Program-made: the position numbers and the translations under genes
Assembly (NCBI RefSeq): GCF_900129835.1
Contig: NZ_FQXA01000003.1
Location: 124,001 to 188,000 of the forward strand
Direction: 5' to 3'
Length of the DNA stretch: 64,000 bases
DNA from: Stutzerimonas xanthomarina DSM 18231
GTDB lineage: Bacteria; Pseudomonadota; Gammaproteobacteria; Pseudomonadales; Pseudomonadaceae
Shown here: piece after piece, positions 1-9,084 of the stretch
Layout: every line of letters begins with the position of its first letter
How positions within the stretch are numbered: position 1 is the first letter of the stretch
The notes under the pieces: generated by a model
What the model was told of the DNA's origin: nothing
Database searches by the model: none
Seen by the model: only the letters and a program-made list of their open reading frames with translations

Positions 1-801
1 TTTGCGCTTACTACGTTTCTTCTCTGCCAGCAGCGCCATCTCGTCGTAGATCGCCTGTGGATTCTGTTGCTTGATTTTCCAAGCTGCCCGGCCTTCATCA
101 TGCGGCAGGATCATGAACACACCCTCGTCGACCTGACGGTAGATATAGTCGGCGATGTCTGCAGCAGAGATAGGCGACGCTTCGAGCAGCTTGCTGATCT
201 GCGCTTTCATGTTGGGCGTCGGACCGCGATAAGAATCCATCAGATTGGTCTGGAAAAATGACGGGCAGACCACATGAATCCCGACTTCCTGCTGTTTCAG
301 TTCCACCAGCAGGCTCTCGGACAACGCTACTACGCCGGCCTTGGCCACGTTGTAGTTGCTCATTCCTGGCGCCTGCATCAACGCCGCCATGGACGCGATG
401 TTAATGATCTTGCCCTGGCTCTTCTGCACCAATGGCAGAAAGGCCTTGCAGCCCTTGACCACGCCCATCAGGTTGATCGCGATCTGCCAGTCCCAGTCCT
501 CCAGCGACAGCTCCTCGAAGAAGCCACCCGAGGCAACGCCAGCGTTGTTGACCACCACGTCGATGCCGCCAAGCTTGCTCTCGCAGGCCTGCGCCAGCGC
601 CGTGAGCTGGCTGTAGTCGCGCACGTCACAGCGTTGCGTAAAGCCGTCGCCGCCCGCATCACGGACCATTTTCAGGGTTTCTGCCAGACCGGCCTCGTTG
701 ACATCCGACAATGCCAGTTGCCAGCCTTCGCGCGCCCAGCGCAAAGCGATTTCACGACCCAGACCGGAACCGGCGCCAGTGACCATCATGCGATTTTGCA
801 T
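1..801 (-). CDS. Short-chain dehydrogenase/reductase (3' end outside window)
   Basis: Partial gene of at least 267 codons; the frame stays open to the window edge, so the C-terminus is missing. The N-terminus carries the NAD(P)-binding glycine motif TGAGSGLG (about residues 8-15), then NNAG, and the catalytic SDR signature Ser...YNVAK (Tyr-x-x-x-Lys). These define a classical SDR oxidoreductase with a Rossmann fold, probably cytoplasmic and NADP(H)-dependent; the substrate cannot be told. The start chosen is the ATG at 799-801, which places the glycine motif a few residues from the N-terminus, as is usual. The C-terminal part visible is lysine- and arginine-rich. It stands alone here, with the actP terminator behind it. 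Confidence 0.88.
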   Translation of the reverse strand, partial: MQNRMMVTGAGSGLGREIALRWAREGWQLALSDVNEAGLAETLKMVRDAGGDGFTQRCDVRDYSQLTALAQACESKLGGIDVVVNNAGVASGGFFEELSLEDWDWQIAINLMGVVKGCKAFLPLVQKSQGKIINIASMAALMQAPGMSNYNVAKAGVVALSESLLVELKQQEVGIHVVCPSFFQTNLMDSYRGPTPNMKAQISKLLEASPISAADIADYIYRQVDEGVFMILPHDEGRAAWKIKQQNPQAIYDEMALLAEKKRSKRK

Positions 802-936
802 CGTTTGTAACCTTTTGTTCGTTGGGTTGCCACGAGTCTAGCGAAAGCTACTGCAGGCTCCGGCCTCTATCGAAATGCTGAATGACAGCCATGCTCCGCT
901 CCCGATTGACGCTGCTGAGGCAGGTCCCCGTCAGAA

Positions 937-966
937 CAAAAAAGGCAGCCCGAAGGCTGCCTTTAG
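937..966 (-). terminator. Rho-independent terminator of actP
   Basis: A 10-bp stem (941-950 with 955-964, AAAGGCAGCC / GGCTGCCTTT) closes a CGAA loop. Read on the minus strand it is followed by a run of T, and it lies about 20 bp past the actP stop codon. Confidence 0.85.
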
Positions 967-982
967 ATCACGACACCAGGAA

Positions 983-2638
983 TCAGTGTGCGACTGCGCC
1001 ACTCGAACCCAGACCGGTCTGCGAGCGGATGAACTGCGGGAAGAAGCGCGCCCGCTCTTCGGCAGCCATCTTGGACTTGTCGGTCACCGAGAAGAACCAC
1101 AGGCCGGCGAAAGACGCAATCATGGCGAACAGAGCCGGGTACTTGTACGGGAAGATGGCCTTCTCGAAGTGCAGCACGTCGACCCATACCGTCGGGCTGA
1201 GAATGGTTAGCAGCAATGCCGTACCCAGGCCCATCGCGCCACCGATCAGCGCACCGCGTGTAGTCAGGTTCTTCCAGTACATCGAGAGGAACAGGATCGG
1301 AAAGTTGCAGCTGGCGGCAACCGAGAACGCCAGGCCGACCATGAAGGCGATATTCTGATTCTCGAACGCGACGCCGAGCAGGATGGCCAGTACACCCAAT
1401 GCCAGCGTGGTGCGCTTGGTCACCTTCATCTCATCTTCTTCCCTGGCCTTGCCCTTCTTGATCACGCAGGCGTAGAGGTCATGGGCAACGGCGGAAGCAC
1501 CAGCCAGCGCCAGGCCCGAGACCACCGCCAGAATGGTGGCGAAGGCCACTGCGGAGATGAAGCCCAGGAACAGGTTGCCGCCGACCGCTGAAGCCAGGTG
1601 GATGGCGACCATGTTGGTCCCACCGATGATGGCTCCCGAGGCGTCCTTGAAGCTTGGGTTGGTGCTGACCAGCAGGATCGCGCCGAAACCGATAATAAAG
1701 GTCAGTATGTAGAAGTAACCAATGAAGCCAGTTGCGTAGAACACGCTCTTGCGCGCTTCCTTGGCATCGGCAACGGTGAAGAAGCGCATCAGGATGTGCG
1801 GCAGACCGGCAGTGCCGAACATCAACGCCAGGCCCAGCGAGATCGCCGAGATCGGGTCGGAAACCAGGCCGCCCGGGCTCATGATCGCCTGATGGCTCGG
1901 GTGCAGCGCTACCGCGTCGGAGAACAGGCGGCTGAAATCGAAGCCGACGTTATACATGACCATGACGGCCATGAAGGTTGCGCCAGCCAGCAGCAGGACA
2001 GCCTTGATGATCTGTACCCAAGTGGTCGCTAGCATGCCGCCGAACATGACGTACATGACCATCAGCACGCCGACCATCACCACCGCGACCAGATAGTCGA
2101 GGCCGAACAGCAACTGAATCAGCTTGCCCGCTCCCACCATTTGCGCGATCAGGTAGAAGGCCACCACGATCAGCGAACCGCATGCGGAAAGGATACGGAT
2201 CTGCGTCTGCCCCAGGCGGTAGGAGGCGACGTCGGAGAAGGTGAACTTGCCCAGGTTGCGCAGGCGCTCGGCCATCAGGAACAGAATGATCGGCCAGCCC
2301 ACCAGAAAGCCGATCGAGTAAATCAGGCCGTCATAACCACTGGTGAAAACCAGCGCGGAAATACCGAGAAATGACGCCGCGGACATGAAATCGCCAGCGA
2401 TCGCCAACCCGTTCTGAAAGCCGGTGATGCTGCCGCCGGCCGTGTAGTAATCAGAGGTAGACGTGTTGCGTTTGGCCGCCCATTTGGTGATACCCATCGT
2501 GAACACGATGAATACGATGAACATGGAAATGGCGGTCCAGTTGGTCGGCTGTTTCTGCACATCGCCGGTCAGGGCGTCAGCAAACAGTGCCGGAGCAACT
2601 GCCATCAGAGCAGTTGCGGTCAGCAGGCGAGCAAGCAT
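983..2638 (-). CDS. actP: Cation/acetate symporter ActP
   Basis: Encodes a 551-residue inner-membrane sodium:solute symporter (SSF family) that takes up acetate and other short-chain carboxylates. The protein starts with a hydrophobic signal-like segment, followed by about 13 membrane segments; the length matches E. coli ActP (549). The start overlaps the stop of the upstream DUF485 gene (TAATG arrangement), so the two are translationally coupled, as in the acs-yjcH-actP operons of enterobacteria. Here acs is not adjacent. A terminator follows directly. Function is assigned from family resemblance and the yjcH neighbour. Confidence 0.93.
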   Translation of the reverse strand: MLARLLTATALMAVAPALFADALTGDVQKQPTNWTAISMFIVFIVFTMGITKWAAKRNTSTSDYYTAGGSITGFQNGLAIAGDFMSAASFLGISALVFTSGYDGLIYSIGFLVGWPIILFLMAERLRNLGKFTFSDVASYRLGQTQIRILSACGSLIVVAFYLIAQMVGAGKLIQLLFGLDYLVAVVMVGVLMVMYVMFGGMLATTWVQIIKAVLLLAGATFMAVMVMYNVGFDFSRLFSDAVALHPSHQAIMSPGGLVSDPISAISLGLALMFGTAGLPHILMRFFTVADAKEARKSVFYATGFIGYFYILTFIIGFGAILLVSTNPSFKDASGAIIGGTNMVAIHLASAVGGNLFLGFISAVAFATILAVVSGLALAGASAVAHDLYACVIKKGKAREEDEMKVTKRTTLALGVLAILLGVAFENQNIAFMVGLAFSVAASCNFPILFLSMYWKNLTTRGALIGGAMGLGTALLLTILSPTVWVDVLHFEKAIFPYKYPALFAMIASFAGLWFFSVTDKSKMAAEERARFFPQFIRSQTGLGSSGAVAH

Positions 2639-2952
2639 TATTTCTGAGCCTCGTTGAGGATGTCCTGGGTGATGCGATCGAACTCGCCGTTGGCGCGTTG
2701 CACGTAAACGCCGGTCAGCACGAACGACAGGAAGATCAAGCCCAGACCCGCCGGGATGCCCCAGGTGGTGACGGAGCCTGTAGTCAAGGGTGTTCCCAGA
2801 ACCGCAGGGTCAAATGCGATAACCAGGATGAACGCGAAGTAAGCGGTGAGCATGATGGCCGCCAGCATCCAGGCGAAACGACCACGCTTGGTAACCAGGT
2901 CTTGGAATCGTGGGTCAGCATTGATTTGCTGAATTACGGTCTCGTTGTTCAT
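2638..2952 (-). CDS. yjcH: DUF485 inner-membrane protein YjcH
   Basis: Small membrane protein of 104 residues from the ATG at 2950-2952, preceded by a GGAG ribosome site. A longer start at 2982 would add ten residues and has no better ribosome site. It has two hydrophobic segments (about residues 25-45 and 60-80), typical for DUF485. The family is almost always encoded directly upstream of actP and is thought to assist the acetate permease, although its mechanism is not established. The stop codon overlaps the actP start by one base. Confidence 0.9.
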   Translation of the reverse strand: MNNETVIQQINADPRFQDLVTKRGRFAWMLAAIMLTAYFAFILVIAFDPAVLGTPLTTGSVTTWGIPAGLGLIFLSFVLTGVYVQRANGEFDRITQDILNEAQK

Positions 2953-3221
2953 TGGGGTCTCCACACGGGCCTCTGCCCACACATGAAGGCAGGGCGGCTA
3001 CTTTAGGGCCGGCCCGTTCGAACACCACTCGACCATAGTCTTGTTTTTATTTCGCCAAACGCCCGGAACAGACGCGTCGGTGCGGTTTCCCTTGTTCGCC
3101 GCGGGGCTATAGAACATCGCTATGCCGGTTATCAACCGCGACGATTTCCTGACTCGCACGAAGAGGACCAAACTCCATTGCATTCGAGAACGCTTCTCGA
3201 AAACCTTTGGAGTGCGCTGCC

Positions 3222-3446
3222 ATGATCAAGACCGTAACCTTCACCCTGATGCACTTCTGCATCGCTTTTACGGTTACTTATGCTCTGACCGGAAGCGTCG
3301 CGGCTGGCGGATTGGTGGCGGCTATCGAGCCTCTGTGCAATTCAGTCGGTTTCTATTTCCACGAGAAAATCTGGCAGCGCCTGGGCAAAGACCAAGCGCA
3401 AGCGGAAAAGATACCGCCCCACGCCTGGCTCCATCACCAGGCGTGA
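3222..3446 (+). CDS. DUF2061 small membrane protein
   Basis: A 74-residue protein starting at the ATG at 3222, with GGAG nine bases upstream. Two hydrophobic stretches (about residues 5-22 and 27-45) are followed by the motif FYFHEKIW and a charged tail, which matches the DUF2061 family of small predicted inner-membrane proteins. The function is unknown. It is a single gene, divergent from yjcH-actP. An in-frame ATG 15 bases upstream is less likely because it would lie within the ribosome site. Confidence 0.75.
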   Translation: MIKTVTFTLMHFCIAFTVTYALTGSVAAGGLVAAIEPLCNSVGFYFHEKIWQRLGKDQAQAEKIPPHAWLHHQA

Positions 3447-3799
3447 ACTCCCGTCGCAGCCGCAGCCGAACTTCATGACGGGCAAAAGCTGTACGCATGA
3501 CCAAATGGTCACTACAAGAGCTTGCAGCTCGCCGACAAGGCTTTTAGCTATGAACTAGCGGGAGGACGCAACCAGCCGGCTTAGTTATGGTCAATGCTTA
3601 GCGAAGCAACATGCCATGAGCGATTGCAGGCACTATCGGTACAGGTGCGTTATTTTTCTCGGCAGGCAAAGCCGCGATCCCACGAAGAGCGACAGGACGA
3701 GGCTCAAACCTTCCACGAAAGACTGAACGCCCTTCGCAGCCGATATCATCCTCGCACCCGACAAACCGAACCCCACCGTAGTCACCGGAGATCCCACAT
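3447..3799. other. Intergenic stretch without a recognisable gene
   Basis: About 350 bp between the DUF2061 gene and the secreted hydrolase. Short open frames are present on both strands, but none has a convincing start, codon pattern or family resemblance. No clear terminator or operator was found; it presumably contains the promoter of the hydrolase-mlaA pair. Confidence 0.5.
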
Positions 3800-5092
3800 A
3801 TGCGCTTGCTGCTGTGTCTGAGCGCACTGCTCGCACTGATCGTTATGCCTGCCCACGCGGCCGACATCAGCGTCGAACAATACGGCTATCCGCTGAGCAA
3901 CCCATTCGAGGCAACGATAGCCACAACACCGGTGGCACTGCGCGCCGAGCTGCCAGGCGATGATGACATTGACCAGGCGGACTACAGCATCCGGTTACGT
4001 CCCGAGCGTGAGTTCACCCTGCCCGATAATTTCTGGGCGGTAAAACGGCTGACCTACAGGCTGGCAAAACAACCTGGGCCAGCGCCGCTGATGTTCATCA
4101 TCTCTGGCACGGGTGCCAGCTACTCCGCCGGTAAGACCGAGTCGCTCAAGCGACTGTTCTATGGGGCTGGCTACCACGTGGTGCAACTGTCCTCCCCGAC
4201 CAGTTTCGACTTTATCGCTGCCGCCTCGCGCTACGCGACGCCAGGTTATAGCCCAGGCGATGCGAAGGACCTCTACCGCGTGATGCAAGCCATTCGCGCC
4301 CAGCAGCATGATCTACCGGTAACCGAATTCAACCTGTTGGGCTACAGCCTCGGCGCGCTCCACGCCGCCTTCGTCAGCAAGCTCGACGAGACGCGGCAGA
4401 GTTTCAACTTCGAGCGCGTGTTGATGGTCAACCCACCGGTGAACCTCTACACCTCGATCAGCAACCTCGACAAGCTGGTGCAGACACAGGTCGATGCCAT
4501 CGACAGCACCACTACGTTCTACGAAGTCGTCTTGGAAAAGCTCACTCGGTACTACCGCCAGCAAGGCACGATCAACCTGGACGAGGCAATGCTGTTCGAT
4601 TTCCAGCAATCGGCGCTGCGGCTGACGGACGAACAGATGGCCATGCTGATTGGGTCAGTATTCCGCTTCTCGGCGGCCGATATTGCGTTCACCTCGGATC
4701 TGATCAACCGCCGCGGCCTGATCGTGCCACCGAAATACCCAATCGATGAAGGCACCAGCCTCGAGCCGTTCTTTCGCCGCGCGCTGCTCTGTGACTTCGA
4801 TTGCTATATCACCGAGCAACTGATCCCCATGTGGCGGGCGCAGCAGGACGGCGGAAGCATGGCGCAACTGATACAGCAGGTCAGTCTGTATGCGTTGGAA
4901 GACTACATGCGCAGCAGCCCGAAGATCGGCGTAATGCATAACGCCGATGACATCATTCTCGGCGCGGGCGATCTGGGCTTCCTTCGACGCACCTTCGGTG
5001 ACCGGATGAAGCTTTACCCTCGCGGTGGCCACTGCGGCAACCTTACCTACCGGGTCAATGCCCACGATATGTTGGAGTTTTTCCGTGGCTAA
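3800..5092 (+). CDS. Secreted alpha/beta-hydrolase encoded with mlaA
   Basis: Encodes 430 residues with an N-terminal signal peptide (hydrophobic core LLCLSALLALIV, probable cleavage after AHA near residue 20). The nucleophile elbow G-Y-S-L-G is present at residues 181-185 with Ser183, and a late Asp and a His in RGGHCGN could complete the triad, so an alpha/beta-hydrolase fold with esterase or lipase-like activity is likely. The substrate is unknown. The mlaA start lies inside its last codons (8-base overlap), so the two are translated together. This suggests a job at the outer membrane, perhaps on phospholipids; that role is inference. The same pairing is seen in other Pseudomonas genomes. 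Confidence 0.8.
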   Translation: MRLLLCLSALLALIVMPAHAADISVEQYGYPLSNPFEATIATTPVALRAELPGDDDIDQADYSIRLRPEREFTLPDNFWAVKRLTYRLAKQPGPAPLMFIISGTGASYSAGKTESLKRLFYGAGYHVVQLSSPTSFDFIAAASRYATPGYSPGDAKDLYRVMQAIRAQQHDLPVTEFNLLGYSLGALHAAFVSKLDETRQSFNFERVLMVNPPVNLYTSISNLDKLVQTQVDAIDSTTTFYEVVLEKLTRYYRQQGTINLDEAMLFDFQQSALRLTDEQMAMLIGSVFRFSAADIAFTSDLINRRGLIVPPKYPIDEGTSLEPFFRRALLCDFDCYITEQLIPMWRAQQDGGSMAQLIQQVSLYALEDYMRSSPKIGVMHNADDIILGAGDLGFLRRTFGDRMKLYPRGGHCGNLTYRVNAHDMLEFFRG

Positions 5093-5855
5093 ACGCTCTC
5101 TGCTTGCCGTCATGTTGCTGCTCAGTGGCGCGGCCCATGCCCAGACGGGAACTGTCGATGAAGATGGATTTACCCATCCGTTGCGTGACCTGGAGTTCAA
5201 CCCCGGCCTCGACCAGCGCGAATTCGAGCGCGCCACCTTCGACGCGCTGAACATCTATGACCCCTGGGAGTCGCTGAACCGGCGCATGTACTACTTCAAC
5301 TATCGACTGGATCAGTTCGTGATGTTGCCTGCCGTCCGCGGCTACCGTTACGTCACGCCGAAAATCGTGCGGACCGGCGTCAGCAACTTCTTCGATAACC
5401 TCGGGGAAATCCCGACACTTTTTAACAGCGTCGCTCAGCTCAAGGGCGAGCGCGCCATGACCACCACGGCGCGCCTGCTGTTCAACACGATCCTTGGCAT
5501 CGGAGGCATCTGGGACCCTGCATCGCGCATGGGCTTGCCCCGCTATAACGAGGATTTCGGCCAGACCCTTGGCTTCTATGGCGTACCCCACGGCCCGTAC
5601 CTGATCCTGCCGGCGCTCGGCCCGTCCAACCTGCGGGACACGGCGGGCCAGGCGGTGGATTTCGGTGTCGAGCGGCAGGTCGACTACTTCAGCTATGCCG
5701 AAGCCAGCGGTGGGGAGTTCGGCCTCACGGCGCTGCGATTGATCGACATCCGCCACACCACGCCCCTGCGTTACGGCCAGCTCAACTCGCCGTTCGAGTA
5801 CGAGAAGGTCCGCTACGTCTATACCCGTGCACGGGAGCTGCAGATCGGAGAATGA
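5085..5855 (+). CDS. mlaA: MlaA/VacJ outer-membrane lipid asymmetry protein
   Basis: 256 residues from a GTG start at 5085, chosen because GGAG lies seven bases upstream and the signal peptide follows at once. MlaA removes mislocalised phospholipids from the outer leaflet of the outer membrane and hands them to the Mla transport chain. The family signature YDPWESLNRRMYYFN is present around residues 50-65, and the C-terminal half contains the typical DNLGEIPT and RYNEDFGQTLG segments. Oddly, the signal peptide ends in GAAHAQ: there is no lipobox cysteine, so unlike E. coli MlaA it is probably cleaved by signal peptidase I. Coupled to the upstream hydrolase gene. Confidence 0.93.
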   Translation: MAKRSLLAVMLLLSGAAHAQTGTVDEDGFTHPLRDLEFNPGLDQREFERATFDALNIYDPWESLNRRMYYFNYRLDQFVMLPAVRGYRYVTPKIVRTGVSNFFDNLGEIPTLFNSVAQLKGERAMTTTARLLFNTILGIGGIWDPASRMGLPRYNEDFGQTLGFYGVPHGPYLILPALGPSNLRDTAGQAVDFGVERQVDYFSYAEASGGEFGLTALRLIDIRHTTPLRYGQLNSPFEYEKVRYVYTRARELQIGE

Positions 5856-6007
5856 TCGATTTGTCCGATACGAAAGGTTCGAGTTTCGCCCTGGCAGGCC
5901 GCCCAATCGGCGTGCCGATTGGGCAGTACGGGCCGTTCGTGATGAACAGCCGCGAAGAGATCGAGCAGGCGCTACGCGGCTTCCGCGACGGTGTTTTTAC
6001 GGACTGA
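5852..6007 (+). pseudogene. Pirin C-terminal remnant
   Basis: A 51-codon open frame whose ATG overlaps the mlaA stop (ATGA). The product contains GRPIGVPIGQYGPFVMN, then REEIEQALRGFRDG, which is the conserved C-terminal segment of pirin-family bicupin proteins. The two cupin domains, normally about 230 residues upstream, are absent, so this is best read as the tail of a deleted pirin gene. Its last 11 bases overlap the 3' end of the convergent acyltransferase gene. It could still be translated through coupling to mlaA; no function is claimed. Confidence 0.65.
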
Positions 6008-6947
6008 CCGGTTTCTTCGGGCGCTTGCGGTAAAGGCTCGGATCCCCCGCCGGTCGCGTCTTGAAGCGCCGGTGGGCCCACAGGTATTGCTCAGGGTGTT
6101 GCCTGACCGAGTCTTCGATCCACTCGTTGATTCGGCGGCAATCAGCCTCCTCGCTTTCACCGGGGAAGTCGTCCAATGGTGGATGCACCACCAGGCTGTA
6201 GCCCTTTCCGTCAGGCAGGCGCTCCAGCGTGTAAGGTACCACCTTAGCCCGTCCCAGGCGGGCGAACTTGGTCGTAGCGGTCACGGTTGCCGCCTGAATA
6301 CCGAACCAGGGTACGAAGATGCTCTGCTTACGGCCGTAATCTTGGTCTGGCGCATACCAGATCGCCCGGCCCGCACGCAGGACCTTGAGCATGGCACGCA
6401 CATCCTCGCGTTCGATCGCTGTCGCATCCTGGTTATGCCGCTCCCGGCCACGCCGTTGCACGTAATCGAACACCGGGTTCTTGTGCTCCCGGTACATGCC
6501 GTCGATGGTGTGCCACTGACCGAGCAGCGCTCCGCCAATTTCCAGCGTGGTGAAATGCAGCGTCATCAGGATCACGCCCTGGCCTTGCGCCTGTGCTTGC
6601 TGCAGATGTTCGAGCCCCTGGATTTGCGCCAGTCGCTGCAAACGCAACTTGGGCCACCACCAACTCATCGCCATTTCGAAGAAGGCAATGCCGGTCGAGG
6701 CAAAGTTCTCGCGCAGCAGTCGCTCACGCTCCGCTTCGCACAGCTCTGGAAAGCACAGCTGCAGGTTGCGCCGTGCGATCTGCCGTCTCGAGCGCGCAAC
6801 CCGATACATCAGTGCGCCCAGCCCTCGTCCCAGCAGCAACAGCATCCGATAGGGCAATTGCACCACCAGCCACAGCAAACCGAGGCCAAACCACAGCAAC
6901 CAGAAACGCGGGTGAAGAAATGATGAGCGGAAACGAGGACGATCCAT
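5997..6947 (-). CDS. lpxL: Lipid A biosynthesis lauroyl-type acyltransferase (HtrB/LpxL family)
   Basis: 316 residues from the ATG at 6945-6947; the open frame extends further upstream but that part lacks family resemblance. LpxL-type enzymes add a secondary acyl chain to Kdo2-lipid IVA on the cytoplasmic face of the inner membrane. An N-terminal hydrophobic segment (about residues 12-35) anchors the protein, and the catalytic HX4E motif is seen in MTLHFTTLEIGG, followed by the PDQDYG region. In Pseudomonas this gene lies divergent from minC, exactly as here. Which acyl chain it transfers cannot be read from the sequence. Confidence 0.9.
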   Translation of the reverse strand: MDRPRFRSSFLHPRFWLLWFGLGLLWLVVQLPYRMLLLLGRGLGALMYRVARSRRQIARRNLQLCFPELCEAERERLLRENFASTGIAFFEMAMSWWWPKLRLQRLAQIQGLEHLQQAQAQGQGVILMTLHFTTLEIGGALLGQWHTIDGMYREHKNPVFDYVQRRGRERHNQDATAIEREDVRAMLKVLRAGRAIWYAPDQDYGRKQSIFVPWFGIQAATVTATTKFARLGRAKVVPYTLERLPDGKGYSLVVHPPLDDFPGESEEADCRRINEWIEDSVRQHPEQYLWAHRRFKTRPAGDPSLYRKRPKKPVSP

Positions 6948-7107
6948 TGGCAAGCCCGAACCGATAAAAGCGCGCATTCTAGCGATAAATCGCCCGCCAA
7001 TGCGGCAGCATCGCGATGCACGGCATCCGTTCGACGGTGCTGGTGAGACTTGCAGGCGGCAGTCTCCCCCGCTATAAGTCCTCGCCATTTACCGCAGCAG
7101 GCAGACC

Positions 7108-7839
7108 ATGAGCCAAGCCGATCTCACCGACCAAGCCCCCGTGTTCCAGCTCAAGGGCAGCATGCTCGCCATCACCGTGCTGGAGCTGACGCAGAACGAT
7201 CTGCAGCGTCTGGATCAACAGCTCGCCGTCAAGGTCGAACAAGCCCCGGATTTCTTCAACAACACCCCGCTGGTGTTGGCGCTAGACAAGCTCCCGGCCG
7301 ATTGCAACCTTGACCTGCCCGCCCTCATCGCGCTCTGCCGCAAGCACGGTCTGCGTACCCTGGCGTTGCGTGCAGGCGATCCGCAGATTGTCGAAGCGGC
7401 CGGTCAACTCGATTTGCCTATACTGCCGCCGTCGGGCGCTCGCGAACGCAAGCTCGACATCGCCAGCAAGGCGCCAGCCGAGCCCGCCAAACCGGCAGAA
7501 CCTATCTACCGGCCGACACGGGTGATCACCACCCCCATCCGCGGCGGCCAACAGGTCTATGCCCAGGGTGGCGATCTCATCGTGCTTGCCGCGGTGAGTC
7601 CCGGAGCGGAACTTCTCGCCGATGGGAACATCCATGTGTACGGCCCGCTGCGTGGGCGTGCGCTGGCAGGCATCAAGGGCGACGCCAATGCACGTATTTT
7701 CTGTCAGCAGCTAGCGGCTGAAATGGTCTCGATTGCAGGGCATTACAAGGTCGCCGAAGATCTTAGACGCGACCCTTTGTGGACCGAAGCCGTGCAGATG
7801 AAGCTATCCGGCGATGTGTTGAACATCACCCGCCTTTAA
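7108..7839 (+). CDS. minC: Septum site-determining protein MinC
   Basis: A 243-residue inhibitor of FtsZ polymerisation. The N-terminal domain (about 1-110) acts on FtsZ, a proline/alanine-rich linker follows (about 120-140), and the C-terminal beta-helical domain (about 145-243, containing RGGQQVYA and GDLIVLA) dimerises and binds MinD. The protein is recruited to the polar membrane by MinD and keeps division at midcell. It is the first gene of minCDE; a gap of about 90 bp separates it from minD, which may have its own promoter. Confidence 0.96.
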   Translation: MSQADLTDQAPVFQLKGSMLAITVLELTQNDLQRLDQQLAVKVEQAPDFFNNTPLVLALDKLPADCNLDLPALIALCRKHGLRTLALRAGDPQIVEAAGQLDLPILPPSGARERKLDIASKAPAEPAKPAEPIYRPTRVITTPIRGGQQVYAQGGDLIVLAAVSPGAELLADGNIHVYGPLRGRALAGIKGDANARIFCQQLAAEMVSIAGHYKVAEDLRRDPLWTEAVQMKLSGDVLNITRL

Positions 7840-7930
7840 CGGATACTGCCGCGAATTTTCAAGCACCAAAACGGGCGTACTGTAAGCCGACTCGGCTACG
7901 GTCCCGACATCATATTTAGGGTGAATCACC

Positions 7931-8746
7931 TTGGCCAAGATCCTCGTAGTCACTTCCGGCAAGGGTGGCGTCGGTAAAACCACTTCCAGCGCCGCCATCG
8001 GTACCGGCCTCGCCTTGCGCGGCCACAAGACCGTCATCGTCGACTTCGACGTCGGTCTGCGTAATCTGGACCTGATCATGGGCTGCGAGCGTCGCGTGGT
8101 GTATGACTTCGTCAATGTCATTCAGGGCGACGCCACTCTCACCCAGGCACTGATCAAGGACAAGCGTCTCGAAAACCTTTACGTCCTTGCCGCCAGCCAG
8201 ACCCGCGACAAGGATGCCCTGACGCTCGAAGGCGTCGGCAAGGTCATCGATGAGCTGGCCAAGACCTTCGAGTTCGTCATCTGCGACTCACCAGCTGGTA
8301 TCGAGAAAGGCGCGCACCTGGCGATGTACTTCGCCGACGAAGCCATCGTCGTAACCAACCCGGAAGTGTCTTCGGTTCGCGATTCGGACCGCATGCTCGG
8401 CCTGCTGGCCAGCAAATCCCGCCGTGCTGAAAACGGTGAAGAACCTATCAAGGAACATCTGCTGTTGACTCGCTACAACCCCGAGCGCGTAGTCAAGGGC
8501 GAGATGCTCGGTGTCGAGGACGTCGAGGAAATCCTCTCGATCCGTCTGCTTGGCGTTATCCCCGAATCCCAAGCCGTGCTGAAAGCCTCCAACCAGGGCG
8601 TGCCGGTCATCCTTGATGACCAGAGCGACGCCGGCCAGGCCTACAGCGACGCCGTGGATCGACTGCTGGGCAAGGAAGTGAACCATCGCTTCCTCGATGT
8701 GAAGAAGCAGGGCTTCCTGCAACGTCTGTTTGGAGGCCGCGAATGA
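7931..8746 (+). CDS. minD: Septum site-determining ATPase MinD
   Basis: 271 residues. It carries the deviant Walker A motif [10 protein letters not shown] (about residues 9-18), the [10 protein letters not shown] switch region and a C-terminal amphipathic helix ([12 protein letters not shown]) that binds the membrane when ATP is bound. MinD recruits MinC and is released from the membrane by MinE-stimulated ATP hydrolysis. The stop overlaps the minE start by four bases (ATGA). The assignment is unambiguous. Confidence 0.97.
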   Translation: MAKILVVTSGKGGVGKTTSSAAIGTGLALRGHKTVIVDFDVGLRNLDLIMGCERRVVYDFVNVIQGDATLTQALIKDKRLENLYVLAASQTRDKDALTLEGVGKVIDELAKTFEFVICDSPAGIEKGAHLAMYFADEAIVVTNPEVSSVRDSDRMLGLLASKSRRAENGEEPIKEHLLLTRYNPERVVKGEMLGVEDVEEILSIRLLGVIPESQAVLKASNQGVPVILDDQSDAGQAYSDAVDRLLGKEVNHRFLDVKKQGFLQRLFGGRE

Positions 8747-9000
8747 ACCTTCTCGACTTCTTTCGTGAACGCAAGAAGAAGGAAACGCCAGCCAACATCG
8801 CCAAGGAACGCCTGCAGATCATCGTCGCCCACGAGCGCGGCCAGCGAACGCAACCGGATTACCTGCCGGCCCTGCAGAAAGAGCTGGTCGAGGTGATTCG
8901 AAAGTACGTCAACATCGACAGCGATCAGGTGCAGGTAGCCCTGGAAGATCAGGGTAGCTGTTCGATCCTCGAGTTGAACATCACACTGCCGGATCGTTAA
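8743..9000 (+). CDS. minE: Division topological specificity factor MinE
   Basis: 85 residues, normal for the family. The N-terminal MNLLDFF helix targets the membrane, residues about 12-30 (the [15 protein letters not shown] segment) form the MinD-binding anti-MinCD helix, and the C-terminal half is the topological specificity dimerisation domain. MinE stimulates the MinD ATPase and drives pole-to-pole oscillation. Translationally coupled to minD by a four-base overlap. Confidence 0.97.
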   Translation: MNLLDFFRERKKKETPANIAKERLQIIVAHERGQRTQPDYLPALQKELVEVIRKYVNIDSDQVQVALEDQGSCSILELNITLPDR

Positions 9001-9041
9001 CCGTCAGGCCAGGCAGCAGGCTCGCATGTGCTGCGCCAATT

Positions 9042-9069
9042 CATCGGCGACTTCGGTCGCCGATGTCGT
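9042..9069 (+). terminator. UUCG-capped hairpin between minE and rluA
   Basis: A perfect 10-bp stem (CATCGGCGAC 9042-9051 with GTCGCCGATG 9056-9065) closes a TTCG tetraloop, 42 bp after the minE stop and 20 bp ahead of the rluA start. The downstream T tract is weak (TCGTTTG), so it may be a partial terminator, an RNA-stabilising end, or a structure limiting rluA expression. Confidence 0.55.
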
Positions 9070-9084
9070 TTGCGGAATTCGAAA

